DNA from: Microbacterium sp. SY138 | GTDB lineage: Bacteria; Actinomycetota; Actinomycetes; Actinomycetales; Microbacteriaceae | Assembly: GCF_039729145.1 (NCBI RefSeq) | Contig: NZ_CP155793.1 | Span: forward strand, 1,302,001 to 1,366,000 | DNA length: 64,000 nt | Reading direction: 5' to 3' | In this document: positions 53,303 to 61,414 of the stretch, piece after piece | Layout of the letters: each line of letters opens with the position of its first letter | How positions within the stretch are numbered: position 1 is the first letter of the stretch | The notes under the pieces: model-generated | Told to the model about the DNA's origin: nothing | The model's database searches: none | The model's input: only the letters and a program-made list of their open reading frames with translations | Position numbers and translations under genes: made by a program

Positions 53303-54205
53303 CTAGCTCAGACCTCGCCGGTAGGCGGAGGGGCTGAGCCGCCAGTGCGCGTTGAAGCGGCGGCTCGCGTAGCTCGGGTCCGGCCAGCCCACTGCCCGCC
53401 CGACAGCGGCAATGCTGAGATCGGTGGTGCGCAGCAGGTACGCCATTCGCTCGGCACGGATCGACTGAAGATATGCGATCGGTGCCGAGCCGGTGTCGGC
53501 ACGGAAGGTGCGCACGAGCTGAGAACTGGAGATGCTCACGCCTGCCGCCAGTTCTCCGAGAGTCCATGGGTGATCGATGCGGTCATGAAGGAGAGCGATC
53601 GCATGAGTGACATGCTCTCCGTACTTGCGTAGCCCCGGGGCCAGCGGGCTGTGCTGATGGTCAGCGGATGACGAGGCCATGAGCATCGGCGCCGCGGTCA
53701 CCGCAGGAACGAGAGCGTCCAGGAGCTGGTAGTACAGAGCCAGCTGCGAGAAGATGCTCCGCGGCCCGTCATCCCCGCGTACCTGCGCGAAGACCCGCTT
53801 GAGCGCCGTCACATCTGGCTCCGTCAGCGCGAAGCTGATGACAGAGCCTTGAGAGTTCTCGGGGTCCAGCGCGTCGCGCAGCGGGGCAGGAACCTCTGTC
53901 GTCAGGTGCCTGCTCGTGCCCACGGCGAGCAGGGCGCGGGTCATGTAGAGGTTGGTGAGCTCGATGACGGGATCGGGTTCATACGCATGCCAGCTGCTCG
54001 GGCCGAGCAGAGTGAGAGTGCCCGCTCCCACACGCGCGAGGCCTTTCTCGGTCTGATGGCTGGCGTGCCCGGCACGGGCGAGCGATATCACGCCGAAGTC
54101 GTGGGAGTGAGCACATATCGGACGGGCATGTTCGACGTCCTCCATTCCCAGAAGCTGAGCTGTGGGAGGGAGGACCTCCGCCTCGGTCATGGTATGCATC
54201 CTCAC
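53303..54205 (-). CDS. AraC-family transcriptional regulator with cupin domain
   Basis: 300 residues. The N-terminal cupin half (ARPICAHSHDFGVISLARAG, then GAGTLTLLGPSSWHAYEPDP) binds a ligand. The C-terminal double HTH is LGELAAGVSISSSQLVRTFR and SIAAVGRAVGWPDPSYASRR with LSPSAYRRG. Effector unknown. Upstream it faces the ferredoxin gene across a region with an iron-box-like motif, hinting at a role in iron use. Confidence 0.88.
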   Translation of the reverse strand: MRMHTMTEAEVLPPTAQLLGMEDVEHARPICAHSHDFGVISLARAGHASHQTEKGLARVGAGTLTLLGPSSWHAYEPDPVIELTNLYMTRALLAVGTSRHLTTEVPAPLRDALDPENSQGSVISFALTEPDVTALKRVFAQVRGDDGPRSIFSQLALYYQLLDALVPAVTAAPMLMASSSADHQHSPLAPGLRKYGEHVTHAIALLHDRIDHPWTLGELAAGVSISSSQLVRTFRADTGSAPIAYLQSIRAERMAYLLRTTDLSIAAVGRAVGWPDPSYASRRFNAHWRLSPSAYRRGLS

Positions 54206-54339
54206 GCTCCTTTCTCGCGTTGAGTATTCGCTACGCGACGTCGGCGCGGTGGGGGATGTGCCTCGCGTGACTGTTCCGATCTCACGACCCGGGCCTGATC
54301 CAGGACACGTGCTCGCTTCCCAGCATAACGTCCATCAAT

Positions 54340-54358
54340 GAAGCAAGGCTTACCTAAA
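54340..54358. promoter_or_regulatory. DtxR-like box between AraC and ferredoxin genes
   Basis: GAAGCAAGGCTTACCTAAA keeps the right half of the DtxR consensus (ACCTAA) and the central GGCT. It could control the divergent AraC gene, the ferredoxin gene, or both. Weaker than the box at 43155. Confidence 0.5.
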
Positions 54359-54490
54359 TCCGACATCTAGATGTTGCTTCGCGCGGCATGAGCCGGACGG
54401 TCCATGTCGTGCACGGATCATGCTTTCCGTGCCCGCAGCCCGAACAAGAGGATGAAAACGGAAGGGCTGAGGGCAGAAACGGGGTGCTTA

Positions 54491-54832
54491 ATGACCTATG
54501 TGATCGCGTTGCCTTGTGTCGATGTGAAGGACAAGGCCTGCGTGGATGAATGCCCCGTGGACTGCATCTACGAAGGGGACCGGATGCTCTACATTCATCC
54601 CGACGAGTGCGTGGACTGCGGTGCGTGCGAGCCGGTCTGTCCGGTTGAGGCCATCTACTACGAAGATGATCTGCCCAATCAGTGGGCCGACTACGCGCAG
54701 GCGAACGTCGACTTCTTCACAGAGCTCGGTTCCCCGGGAGGCGCGGCGAAGCTCGGCCCGGTCTGGACTGATGCACCACTGGTGCGCGCTCTGCCTCGGA
54801 GGTCCGTGTCGCAGCCGTCGAACAACGACTGA
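54491..54832 (+). CDS. fdxA: 7Fe ferredoxin (FdxA type)
   Basis: 113 residues from ATG 54491; the upstream in-frame ATG adds an unlikely 29-residue leader. Cysteine patterns [17 protein letters not shown] and [12 protein letters not shown] match the 3Fe-4S plus 4Fe-4S ferredoxin of actinobacteria. Small soluble electron carrier. The ribosome site (GGGGTG) is weak. Confidence 0.93.
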   Translation: MTYVIALPCVDVKDKACVDECPVDCIYEGDRMLYIHPDECVDCGACEPVCPVEAIYYEDDLPNQWADYAQANVDFFTELGSPGGAAKLGPVWTDAPLVRALPRRSVSQPSNND

Positions 54833-55040
54833 CCTCCATGGTGATTGAACTTCGTGTCCGACATCATCGTGGGTGAGATGAGGAGACAGACGGGGCGAAT
54901 GTGCGGCGAGGCTGAAAGAGGCAGGCTCGGGCGGGCGCTCCGGTAGTTGCAGGAACGGCACGAAGCCGACTGCGGGGCTCCTACCGCGACAAGCCCAGGT
55001 ACAGACGGGCCCGGGCAACAGAGGACGGGATGGCCAACGA

Positions 55041-55727
55041 ATGAACACACCTAACGGGCGAGATCAGTCCCGATCGACTGTGAAGCAGCAGAGACAGGAG
55101 CGGCGCCAAGCGAAGGTAGCGGCGTATCAGCGCCGACTCCAATCTGAGCGTCGGCGCAAGGTCGTGCTCTGGGTCGGCGGGGGAGTCGCCACGGCCGCTT
55201 TGGCCGTCGTCGCGGTCGGCGCTCTTGCCGCGTCCTTCTCAGCGACGCCACCCGCGCAGTACTCCGCCGGAAGTGCGGGAGACGACATGGACGGCGTCGA
55301 AACGTTCTCGCACACCACGGAACACACGCAGCAAACCGTCGAATACGAGCAGACGCCGCCCGCTGGCGGCCCCCACAACCCGTACTGGCTCAACTGCGGC
55401 ACATACACCGAACCGCAGACGAATGAGAATGCGGTGCACTCTCTCGAGCACGGTGCCGTGTGGGTGACCTACGACCCGGACCTCATCGATGGGGACGACC
55501 TCGCTTCACTGAAGCAACTGATTCCCTCCACCTATGCGCTTCTCTCTCCGTACCCCGATCTCGGATCCCCGGTGGCGGTGAGCGCCTGGAATGCGCAGCT
55601 ACGCGTCGACTCCGTGCAAGATGAGCGAATCAGTGAATTCTTCGAGGAATACTGGCGCAGCCAGAACGTGCCCGAACCCAACGCCGCCTGCACCGGGGCC
55701 CTTGACGGCCCGGGCCAGACGAGCTGA
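55041..55727 (+). CDS. DUF3105 membrane-anchored protein
   Basis: 228 residues. A basic cytoplasmic tail (KQQRQERRQAKVAAYQRRL), one helix near residues 42-65, then an exported domain with HNPYWLNCGTYTEPQ and NAVHSLEHGAVWVTYDPDL, the DUF3105 core. Function unknown; often beside copper-handling DUF305 proteins, as here. Six bases separate it from the next gene. Confidence 0.88.
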   Translation: MNTPNGRDQSRSTVKQQRQERRQAKVAAYQRRLQSERRRKVVLWVGGGVATAALAVVAVGALAASFSATPPAQYSAGSAGDDMDGVETFSHTTEHTQQTVEYEQTPPAGGPHNPYWLNCGTYTEPQTNENAVHSLEHGAVWVTYDPDLIDGDDLASLKQLIPSTYALLSPYPDLGSPVAVSAWNAQLRVDSVQDERISEFFEEYWRSQNVPEPNAACTGALDGPGQTS

Positions 55728-55733
55728 CCAACG

Positions 55734-56432
55734 ATGACAGGTCCCATACCAGCACCCCGTCGCCGCACTGGAGGACGTGGCCTCATCCGAATCCGGCGAA
55801 CGCGTTGGCTGATGGCTGTGGTGGCTGTCGGGTCCGCGCTCGTGCTCGCGTTCGCGGTTGGACGATTCTCTGCGTCAGGCGGGCCGCCCACCATTGTCGC
55901 AGAGCCAAATCGCGCTGATGTAGGGTTCGCGCGAGACATGCAGGTACATCACGCCCAGGCGGTCGAGATGGCGATGATCAGTTACCGGGACACCACGGAT
56001 GACGAATTGCGTGTGCTCGCCTACGACATCGCCACCGCCCAAGCCGGACAGCGCGGCGAGATGTTCGGATGGCTCGTCTCATGGGGCAGGCCGCAGGCCG
56101 GAGAGCCGCTCATGACGTGGATGGGCGACGCTGATACCGGGCAGCATCATGGATCCAGCGGAAGCGAAACCACCGCAGACCGTGAAGCTGCGATGGGAAT
56201 GGCGACCAGCGAGGAAATCGCGCAGCTGCAACAGGCTCGTGGGGACGCTCAAGACTGCCTGTTCCTAGATCTCATGATCCGCCACCATCGCGGCGCGATC
56301 GAGATGAGCGATGCCGTCGTCGAGCTCGGTGCGGACCCCCGGCTCCTCGACACGGCAAAGCAGATCTCGCAGAATCAGTCGGCGGAAATTGCCGCCATGA
56401 CAGACCTCCAGAAGCGATTGAACTGCGGCTGA
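55734..56432 (+). CDS. DUF305 (CopM-like) exported protein
   Basis: 232 residues. N-terminal anchor helix (LMAVVAVGSALVLAFAVGRF), then two DUF305 motifs: FARDMQVHHAQAVEMAMISY and FLDLMIRHHRGAIEMSDAVV. Histidines and methionines give potential copper sites. Probably extracytoplasmic copper binding. Coupled with the DUF3105 gene; convergent with the epimerase. Confidence 0.9.
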   Translation: MTGPIPAPRRRTGGRGLIRIRRTRWLMAVVAVGSALVLAFAVGRFSASGGPPTIVAEPNRADVGFARDMQVHHAQAVEMAMISYRDTTDDELRVLAYDIATAQAGQRGEMFGWLVSWGRPQAGEPLMTWMGDADTGQHHGSSGSETTADREAAMGMATSEEIAQLQQARGDAQDCLFLDLMIRHHRGAIEMSDAVVELGADPRLLDTAKQISQNQSAEIAAMTDLQKRLNCG

Positions 56433-56436
56433 CGTC

Positions 56437-57318
56437 TCAGTCGGTGTAATGCCCCTCGTTGATCTCCGTGATGAGCGTGGGGTGCTTCGGAGCCCACCCG
56501 AGTGACTCCCGGGCGTGCCGGCCGCTCGCTTGCTGGTCGAGGAGCAGGGCTTCGCCGAAGGCGCCCAGACGCTCGACCGTCCGCGCAGTCGATTCCGGAG
56601 TGACCTTTCCATTGAAGCCACGGACGCGGCTGGCGGCCTCTCCGATCTGCAGGACAGTGGGGTTGTGACCGCTGGCGCCCAGGTACACCGCTCCGTGCGG
56701 GGCCTTTTCGAGCGCGAGAACGTACAGGTCGGCGAGGTCGTCGACATGTACTGTGCCCCAGTGCTGCGTACCGTCTCCGAGGAGCTGCAGGCCCGGCGGG
56801 GAACCGATGGCGTCCGCGCGGGTGACGATGTTGGGGATGCCGCCGCCGTGACCATAGACGATGGCTGGTTCCACGAGAACGGCGCGGATCCCTGAGGCCG
56901 TGAGGATGCGTCGATCGATCTCGGATCGCCAAGCCACGAGCGCGGGCGGATCGTGAGGTGTTTCTTCGGTGAGATCGCTTCCGGATCCATGGATCCAGAT
57001 TCCGCCGGTACGGATGAATGCCGCGCCGCGGTCCCCGAGACCTGCGAGCACGGCGTCGGCGAACTCGTTGTCCGCATCGCTGCTGGTTTCGTCGCCGGGG
57101 GTCGCAGCGTGAATGACGGCATTCACTGTGTTGGCGAGCTCGGTGACGAGGCCGGCGTCGCGCATGTCGCCGACGGCCGGAGCGACGCCGGCGCGACCGG
57201 CTGCGGTGGCGGCGTCCTCGGTGCGCACGAGCGCGGTGACCTCGTGACCGGCCGATGTCAGTGAGGTGAGAATGGCTGAGCCGATGTAACCCGTCGAACC
57301 AGTGAGGAGCACTTTCAT
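56437..57318 (-). CDS. NAD-dependent epimerase/dehydratase (extended SDR)
   Basis: 293 residues. Rossmann motif LLTGSTGYIGSAILTSL at the start. SDR family members usually have YxxxK; here VAWRSEIDRRIL stands in the expected place, so catalysis may differ. The end HARESLGWAPKHPT is typical of this NAD(P)-binding group. Substrate unknown. Its promoter carries a CsoR-like operator, suggesting copper control. Confidence 0.85.
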   Translation of the reverse strand: MKVLLTGSTGYIGSAILTSLTSAGHEVTALVRTEDAATAAGRAGVAPAVGDMRDAGLVTELANTVNAVIHAATPGDETSSDADNEFADAVLAGLGDRGAAFIRTGGIWIHGSGSDLTEETPHDPPALVAWRSEIDRRILTASGIRAVLVEPAIVYGHGGGIPNIVTRADAIGSPPGLQLLGDGTQHWGTVHVDDLADLYVLALEKAPHGAVYLGASGHNPTVLQIGEAASRVRGFNGKVTPESTARTVERLGAFGEALLLDQQASGRHARESLGWAPKHPTLITEINEGHYTD

Positions 57319-57348
57319 CGATATTCCTTCCAGATGAACCTCTTATAC

Positions 57349-57367
57349 CCTACCCCTGAGGGGTAGG
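57349..57367. promoter_or_regulatory. CsoR-type operator candidate
   Basis: CCTACCCC TGA GGGGTAGG, a perfect 8-bp inverted repeat, 31 bases before the epimerase start. G/C-run palindromes of this form are CsoR copper-sensor sites. No csoR gene is in the window. Confidence 0.7.
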
Positions 57368-57577
57368 ACGGGCGAGGGTGGTGGCAGGTCTTGCGGAGTA
57401 GACGCAATACAGGGCGATACCGGCATCGGACGCGAGGCCAGGGCGGGTGTGCTGTTCTCCTCGGACTCGCCCCAGCTTCGAGGCCCCACATCGACTGACG
57501 AGAGATTGAACTCCGCGTCCGTCTCTAACGTGGATGAGGTGAGGTGTTGGACGAGCTGAAAGGGTGGAGATCGTCGG

Positions 57578-58084
57578 ATGAGGCAGGCTCGCGCGCAGGC
57601 CCTGAGGCAGTTGCATGAGCGGCATGCTGCACCGCTGTGGCGATACGTCGTCTCTTTGACAGGAGATGCGTCCGAAGCGGACGATGTCGTTCAAGAGACC
57701 CTCATCCGGGCATGGAAGGCGCCACGAATTCTCGATGAGCCGCCCGAAGACGTCGGCGGGTGGCTCTTCACCGTCGCGAAACGTGTCGTCATCGATCGTG
57801 TCCGAAGCGCCCAGCGACGCCATGAGAGCACCACGAACCGGGTACCGGACCGTGCCGTCACCGATCGTGTCGACCAGATGCTCGACGCAATGCTGATCGA
57901 TGACGCGCTGGCGTCGCTCAGCGAGAACCACCGTGAGGTGATCGTACGCGCCTACTTCGGTTCTCTCACGACCGCGGAACTCGCCGACGAATTGCAGATC
58001 GCAGAAGGAACCGTGAAATCCCGCCTGCACTATGGGCTTCGCGCCTTGCGGTTAGCGTTCCAAGAGAGAGGAGTGAGCAGATGA
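57578..58084 (+). CDS. ECF sigma factor (SigK/SigL-like)
   Basis: 168 residues. Region 2 has LTGDASEADDVVQETLIRAW and GWLFTVAKRVVIDRVRS; region 4 has ALASLSENHREVIVRAYFGS and TTAELADELQIAEGTVKSRL. It is followed by its anti-sigma gene with ATGA overlap, and then an exported lipoprotein gene. Directs polymerase to envelope-stress promoters in this family. Confidence 0.93.
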   Translation: MRQARAQALRQLHERHAAPLWRYVVSLTGDASEADDVVQETLIRAWKAPRILDEPPEDVGGWLFTVAKRVVIDRVRSAQRRHESTTNRVPDRAVTDRVDQMLDAMLIDDALASLSENHREVIVRAYFGSLTTAELADELQIAEGTVKSRLHYGLRALRLAFQERGVSR

Positions 58085-58773
58085 GTGAAGAGCATCGTGC
58101 GATGGCGGAATGGGACGCGGCATACGTTCTCGGCGCCCTCACCCCAGTCGACCGCCGCCGATTCGAAGCTCACCTCGAGGGATGCTCGGAATGCCGCGAT
58201 GCCGTCGGATCTCTCGCTGGCATGCCCGGACTGCTCGCGCGGGCCGATCTCAGCACCGCAGACGGGGCCGACCGAACGGACAGCGGTGACCAGGCCCGGC
58301 CTCCCGCGGACCTCGTCGAGCGCACCATTCAACGGATTCGGCGCAGACAGGTGCGCCGTGTGCGAGGCGTCGTGGCCGGTCTCGCTGCTGCCGCCGTTGT
58401 CATCGGCATCATCCTTATGCCCGGCATCGTTGCCCCGGACCGGCCGGATGCGGTAATCGCCATGGATGCTGTCACTGCCACCGAGATGGTTGCTGATGTC
58501 GAATTGCGAAGCGTCGCATGGGGGACGAGCGTCCGGATCACATGCGACTACCCCGAAGGCGGTGAGTGGGGTGACGAGAACGGCCCCTGGTCCTACACTC
58601 TCGTGATCACAGACGCGAACGGTGGGCTCCGTGAAGTCGCCAGCTGGAGCGCCGTACCCGGACGCGAGATCACCCTGGACGCGGCCACCGCTATGGAACT
58701 CGATGACATGCAGACGCTCGAGATCCGCACAGCGAAAGGGGAGACGGTCCTCAGCAACCCGCTGCACGGGTGA
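58081..58773 (+). CDS. Zinc-finger anti-sigma factor (RskA/RslA-like)
   Basis: 230 residues. Zinc-binding anti-sigma motif HLEGCSECRDAVG in the cytoplasmic N-terminus, one membrane helix near residues 98-120 (VVAGLAAAAVVIGIILMPGI), and an outer RskA-like beta domain. Binds and restrains the upstream sigma factor. Overlaps the sigma gene. Confidence 0.92.
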   Translation: MSEEHRAMAEWDAAYVLGALTPVDRRRFEAHLEGCSECRDAVGSLAGMPGLLARADLSTADGADRTDSGDQARPPADLVERTIQRIRRRQVRRVRGVVAGLAAAAVVIGIILMPGIVAPDRPDAVIAMDAVTATEMVADVELRSVAWGTSVRITCDYPEGGEWGDENGPWSYTLVITDANGGLREVASWSAVPGREITLDAATAMELDDMQTLEIRTAKGETVLSNPLHG

Positions 58774-58844
58774 ACCCAGGGCACCCTGACGTCGTGTTCC
58801 CAGTAGTCGCGACCGCGACGATCACCGACGAAAGGACCTGCCCG

Positions 58845-59333
58845 ATGAAGATGAAACTCGCGACCACCCTTGCAGTGCTGGCGATCTCCGGCCTGGCGCT
58901 CGCCGGGTGCGCCTCCGACGGGACCGGAGGCGGTGCAGAGGCCACCGACCCACCATCGACACCCCCGATGGAGGAAACTCCTGCCGGCTTCACCCTCACG
59001 ACAGCAGACACCGAACTGGGCGAAGTCATCGTCGACGCCGACGGGAATGTCGTCTACCATTTCGACAAGGACACGCAGGGGGCTGATGCGTCGGCGTGTG
59101 CAGGAGAATGCGCTACCAAGTGGCCCGCCGTCCCCGCCGATGCGGACGTCGAGCTCGACGGGGTCTCGGGCGAGACCGGAACGATCACGGGCGTCGACGG
59201 CGAAGACCAGCTGACGCTGAACGGGTGGCCGCTGTACTACTTCGCAGGGGACACCGAAGCAGGTATGACGGCCGGGCAGGGCCTGATGGACGTTTGGTGG
59301 GTACTCGACCCAGCGGGTGAGCCCGTCCACTGA
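58845..59333 (+). CDS. Lipoprotein with COG4315-type Y-x-[FYW]-x-x-D repeats
   Basis: 162 residues from ATG 58845. Lipobox LALAGC. Two COG4315-type motifs: NVVYHFDKD with CAGECATKWP, and WPLYYFAGDTEAGMTAGQ. Often encoded with ECF sigma/anti-sigma pairs; the two Cys in CAGEC could bind metal or form a disulfide. Function unknown. Confidence 0.87.
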   Translation: MKMKLATTLAVLAISGLALAGCASDGTGGGAEATDPPSTPPMEETPAGFTLTTADTELGEVIVDADGNVVYHFDKDTQGADASACAGECATKWPAVPADADVELDGVSGETGTITGVDGEDQLTLNGWPLYYFAGDTEAGMTAGQGLMDVWWVLDPAGEPVH

Positions 59334-59342
59334 TGTCATCCG

Positions 59343-59375
59343 TGCGGGCCGTCCTCACGACGAGGACGGCCCGCA
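59343..59375. terminator. Strong bidirectional terminator hairpin
   Basis: A perfect 14-bp stem, TGCGGGCCGTCCTC and GAGGACGGCCCGCA, with loop ACGAC. It starts ten bases past the lipoprotein stop and lies before the convergent YeiH gene end. Confidence 0.88.
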
Positions 59376-59410
59376 TCGCTCTCCGGCGAGGGTCCGCGAC
59401 CCCCGCCACC

Positions 59411-60430
59411 TCAGCCCAGATATCCGGTGACAAAGAGCGCCGCAACCGCAGTGCCCGTGACGAGTATCGAGAGGATCCCGCCGAGGATCAAGGGACGCCA
59501 CCCCGCAGTCCGAACCGCCGAGATGTTCGTCGACAATCCGATGCCGGCCAGAGCCGCGGCGATGAGTGTGGTGCTCACCGTCAACCCTGCGGCCTGCACT
59601 ACGGGCGAGACCCATCCCACCGAGTTCGCGACGGTCGTCAGAAGGAACCCCAGCAGGAACCAGGGAACGAGCCGGTTGGGTTTGCGCAGCAGATCCCTGG
59701 CAGATGCCCCTGAGCGGCGGGCCTCGAGCAGTGACAGCCCGATGGACACCGGAACGATCATCAGCGTTCGGACCAGCTTGACGATGACAGCGAATCCGAG
59801 AGCCGAGGCTGCGAACGCGCTCGCAGCGGCAACCACCGAGCTCGTGTCGTTCACGGCAGTGCCCGCCAAGAGCCCGAAAGTGTGCGCATCCAAGCCCATG
59901 AGATGCCCGAGGATCGGAAACACCACTGCAGCGATGATGTTGAACACGAAGATCGTACTGATCGCATACGCGATCTCACCGCTCGCTGCCCCGATCACCG
60001 GTGCGACCGCGGCGATCGCGGACCCCCCGCAGATACCCGTCCCCACACCGATGAGGGTCCGCAGACGCGCCGCTATTCCCAACGCCCGGCCGATCCATAT
60101 TGCGCCAAGCAAGCAAACGGTAAGGGAACTGAGCATCACCGGCAACGACTCCACACCGACCTCGGCGACATCCCGGAGAGATAGCTGGGTACCCAACAGC
60201 GTCACGGCCACCTGCAACAGCATCTTGCTCGAAAACCCCACCCCGGGCAATACCGCCGTCCCCGGCCGACGGATCGCGGCGATCACGAATCCGATGAACA
60301 CTGCAGGAAGAGCGCTGCCTACCACGGGAAGAAAATGCCCTAAAACGAGCGAAACAGCAGCGATGAGAAGACACAACCCGACTCCCGGGCTGAGAGTGCG
60401 GACGCGGTCGATCACGGCAGACAGATTCAC
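59411..60430 (-). CDS. YeiH/UPF0324-family putative exporter
   Basis: 339 residues, about ten helices, with the family motifs VGTGICGGSAIAAVAPVIGA and LLAGTAVNDTSSVVAAASAF. UPF0324 members are called putative sulfate exporters; a sulfur-compound role is supported by regulation through CysB/YeiE-like LysR proteins. Here too the divergent neighbour is a LysR gene. Confidence 0.88.
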   Translation of the reverse strand: MNLSAVIDRVRTLSPGVGLCLLIAAVSLVLGHFLPVVGSALPAVFIGFVIAAIRRPGTAVLPGVGFSSKMLLQVAVTLLGTQLSLRDVAEVGVESLPVMLSSLTVCLLGAIWIGRALGIAARLRTLIGVGTGICGGSAIAAVAPVIGAASGEIAYAISTIFVFNIIAAVVFPILGHLMGLDAHTFGLLAGTAVNDTSSVVAAASAFAASALGFAVIVKLVRTLMIVPVSIGLSLLEARRSGASARDLLRKPNRLVPWFLLGFLLTTVANSVGWVSPVVQAAGLTVSTTLIAAALAGIGLSTNISAVRTAGWRPLILGGILSILVTGTAVAALFVTGYLG

Positions 60431-60508
60431 ACCAGCCAGTCTCCTCGGCGGCTAGACCCCGCGGGAATCTGCCCCGACTGGATACCCCCACAAGGTTAGG
60501 CTGTACCC

Positions 60509-61414
60509 GTGGTCACGCTCCCGGACATCTCGGCCCTCAGGCTCCTGCAGCGCGTCCTACAGGACGGATCAATCTCCGCTGCCGCCCGGGGACTCGGTAT
60601 CTCGCAGCAGGCCGCGTCTACCCGGATACGCGCGATGGAGCGATCCCTCGGTCTCGAGCTGCTTGTACGGACGCCCGCAGGCGTCCGCGCCACCGCCGAC
60701 GGAGAAGTCTTCGCCGCATGGATGCAGGATCTGCTCCATTCCGCCGACACGCTCGCAGACGCCGTCGATGGTCTCAGGGGCACGCAGATGCGCGAGGTCA
60801 CGATCGCCGCAAGCCAAACCGTCGCTGCGCACCTGCTCCCCACCTGGCTGCTCAGAGTACGCCAGACCCAACTCGCCGCCGGCCGTGAACCCACGACGAT
60901 CCGAATACGGGCGACCAATAGTCAAGACGTGGCAAGGCTGGTACGCGAGGGACAGGCCTCCGTCGGGCTCATTGAGACCCCGGATCTGCCTCGCGACCTT
61001 TCACACGCAGTCCTCGTGGAAGACGAGCTTGTCGTTGCAGTCGGGACGTCGGACCCAGCTGCCCAGAACACGCAGATTCGTGTTTCCGACCTTGCCTCTG
61101 TGCCACTCATCACGCGCGAACCCGGCAGCGGCACACGACTGGCCTGGGAGCACGCCGCTCACGATGCCGGATACACCCCGGCACCGCCCGCAATCGTCAT
61201 GGATAACTCTTCAGCAATCCGGTCGGCCGTCCAGGCAGGGATCGCCCCCACAGTCACGAGCGCGCACGTGATCGCGGACGACGTTCGGCTCGGACGCATC
61301 CTCCAGATCCCGCTGGACCCGCCCGTTCGCCGACCCATCACCGCCATCTGGCGGGGAAGCGAACGAGACCTCGGCGAATACGCCCGCGAACTCATCCGGG
61401 CTGCCCGCCTCTGA
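60509..61414 (+). CDS. LysR-family regulator, divergent from YeiH
   Basis: 301 residues, GTG start. N-terminal winged HTH: LQRVLQDGSISAAARGLGIS and QQAASTRIRAMERSLGLELL. The C-terminal effector domain resembles YeiE-type regulators. The short leader AAGGTTAGGCTGTACCC may hold a -10 element close to the start, so the transcript may be leaderless. AAGGTTAGGCT also matches the left half of a DtxR box. Its last 23 bases overlap the end of copA on the other strand. Confidence 0.88.
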   Translation: MVTLPDISALRLLQRVLQDGSISAAARGLGISQQAASTRIRAMERSLGLELLVRTPAGVRATADGEVFAAWMQDLLHSADTLADAVDGLRGTQMREVTIAASQTVAAHLLPTWLLRVRQTQLAAGREPTTIRIRATNSQDVARLVREGQASVGLIETPDLPRDLSHAVLVEDELVVAVGTSDPAAQNTQIRVSDLASVPLITREPGSGTRLAWEHAAHDAGYTPAPPAIVMDNSSAIRSAVQAGIAPTVTSAHVIADDVRLGRILQIPLDPPVRRPITAIWRGSERDLGEYARELIRAARL

